In this document: positions 13,704 to 13,840 of the stretch, in pieces
How the letters are laid out: each line of letters opens with the position of its first letter
Numbering within the stretch: the first letter of the stretch is position 1
Position numbers and translations under genes: made by a program
Assembly: GCA_038240335.1 (NCBI GenBank)
Contig: JBBSDV010000081.1
Coordinates: 1 to 13,840 of the forward strand
Direction: 5' to 3'
Length of the DNA: 13,840 nt
Source: JBBSDV01 sp038240335
GTDB taxonomy: Bacteria > Chloroflexota > Dehalococcoidia > DSTF01 > JACRBR01
The notes under the pieces: generated by a model
The model's database searches: none
What the model saw: the letters and a program-made list of their open reading frames with translations, nothing else
Told to the model about the DNA's origin: nothing

Positions 13704-13840
13704 ATGGGCGCACTGACCGGCCTCCGCGTCGCCGATGCATCCGAAGGTGTCGCCGGCGGCTACTGCACGAAGCTGCTCGCGAGCCTCGGCGCGGACGTGC
13801 TCAAGGTCGAGCGTCCGCGCGTCGGCGATACCCTCCGCCG
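13704..13840 (+). CDS. CaiB/BaiF (class III) CoA-transferase, N-terminal fragment (runs off right edge)
   Basis: Only 45 complete codons are visible before the window ends. They read LTGLRVADASEGVAGGYCTK, then LLASLGADVLKVERP, closely matching the family start (GlRVlDlS, then a Gly-rich turn, then LLaDlGAeViKvE-P). These enzymes move CoA between carboxylic acids and are about 380-400 residues long. The catalytic Asp lies beyond the window. The usual AGPYAT turn is AGGYCT here. The gene is 60 bp downstream of the membrane-protein gene on the same strand. Confidence 0.85.
   Translation, partial: MGALTGLRVADASEGVAGGYCTKLLASLGADVLKVERPRVGDTLR

Overview
This is a high-G+C bacterial window (13,840 bp) that reads as chromosome rather than plasmid or phage. 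The lineage cannot be fixed from it. A WecA/MraY-type priming transferase beside a ComEB-like dCMP deaminase, many lipoprotein signals, apparent leaderless starts and a class III CoA-transferase would fit Chloroflexota (Dehalococcoidia-like) or a deep actinobacterial group; this is a guess. No tRNA, rRNA, CRISPR array, transposase or prophage gene was seen.

Layout from left to right. (1) Positions 1-975, minus strand: the N-terminal part of a charged, Ala/Glu/Arg-rich repeat protein that runs off the left edge. (2) 1141-4261, plus strand: a ROK-family sugar kinase, a small lipoprotein and a dCMP deaminase, chained by two 14-nt overlaps, then a polyprenyl-phosphate sugar-1-phosphate transferase with its own likely promoter. 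(3) 7231-4258, minus strand: a tight operon of three glycosyltransferases (GT2, GT4, GT2) joined by 4-nt overlaps; its last stop codon overlaps the stop of the convergent transferase gene. (4) 7292-9524, plus strand: a compositionally different insert coding for an exported Cys-rich protein with a ten-glycine linker, a membrane-anchored protein with a SurA-like N-terminal domain and a lipoprotein, followed by the remains of a fourth, related gene. Its promoter has a perfect TTGACA box and a run of nine G in the spacer. (5) 11658-9548, minus strand: rmlA and rmlB for dTDP-4-keto-6-deoxyglucose. (6) 11801 to the right edge, plus strand: an SDR oxidoreductase, a DUF4177-like small protein, a two-helix membrane protein and the start of a CaiB/BaiF CoA-transferase.

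Functionally, the centre is a surface-glycan locus. The WecA-like enzyme would start a lipid-linked glycan, the three glycosyltransferases would extend it, and RmlA/RmlB would supply a dTDP-deoxysugar, probably towards rhamnose, although rmlC and rmlD are absent here. The exported-protein trio sits between the glycosyltransferase operon and rmlAB. It is the part least explained by known families, and its promoter has the architecture of a phase-variable switch.
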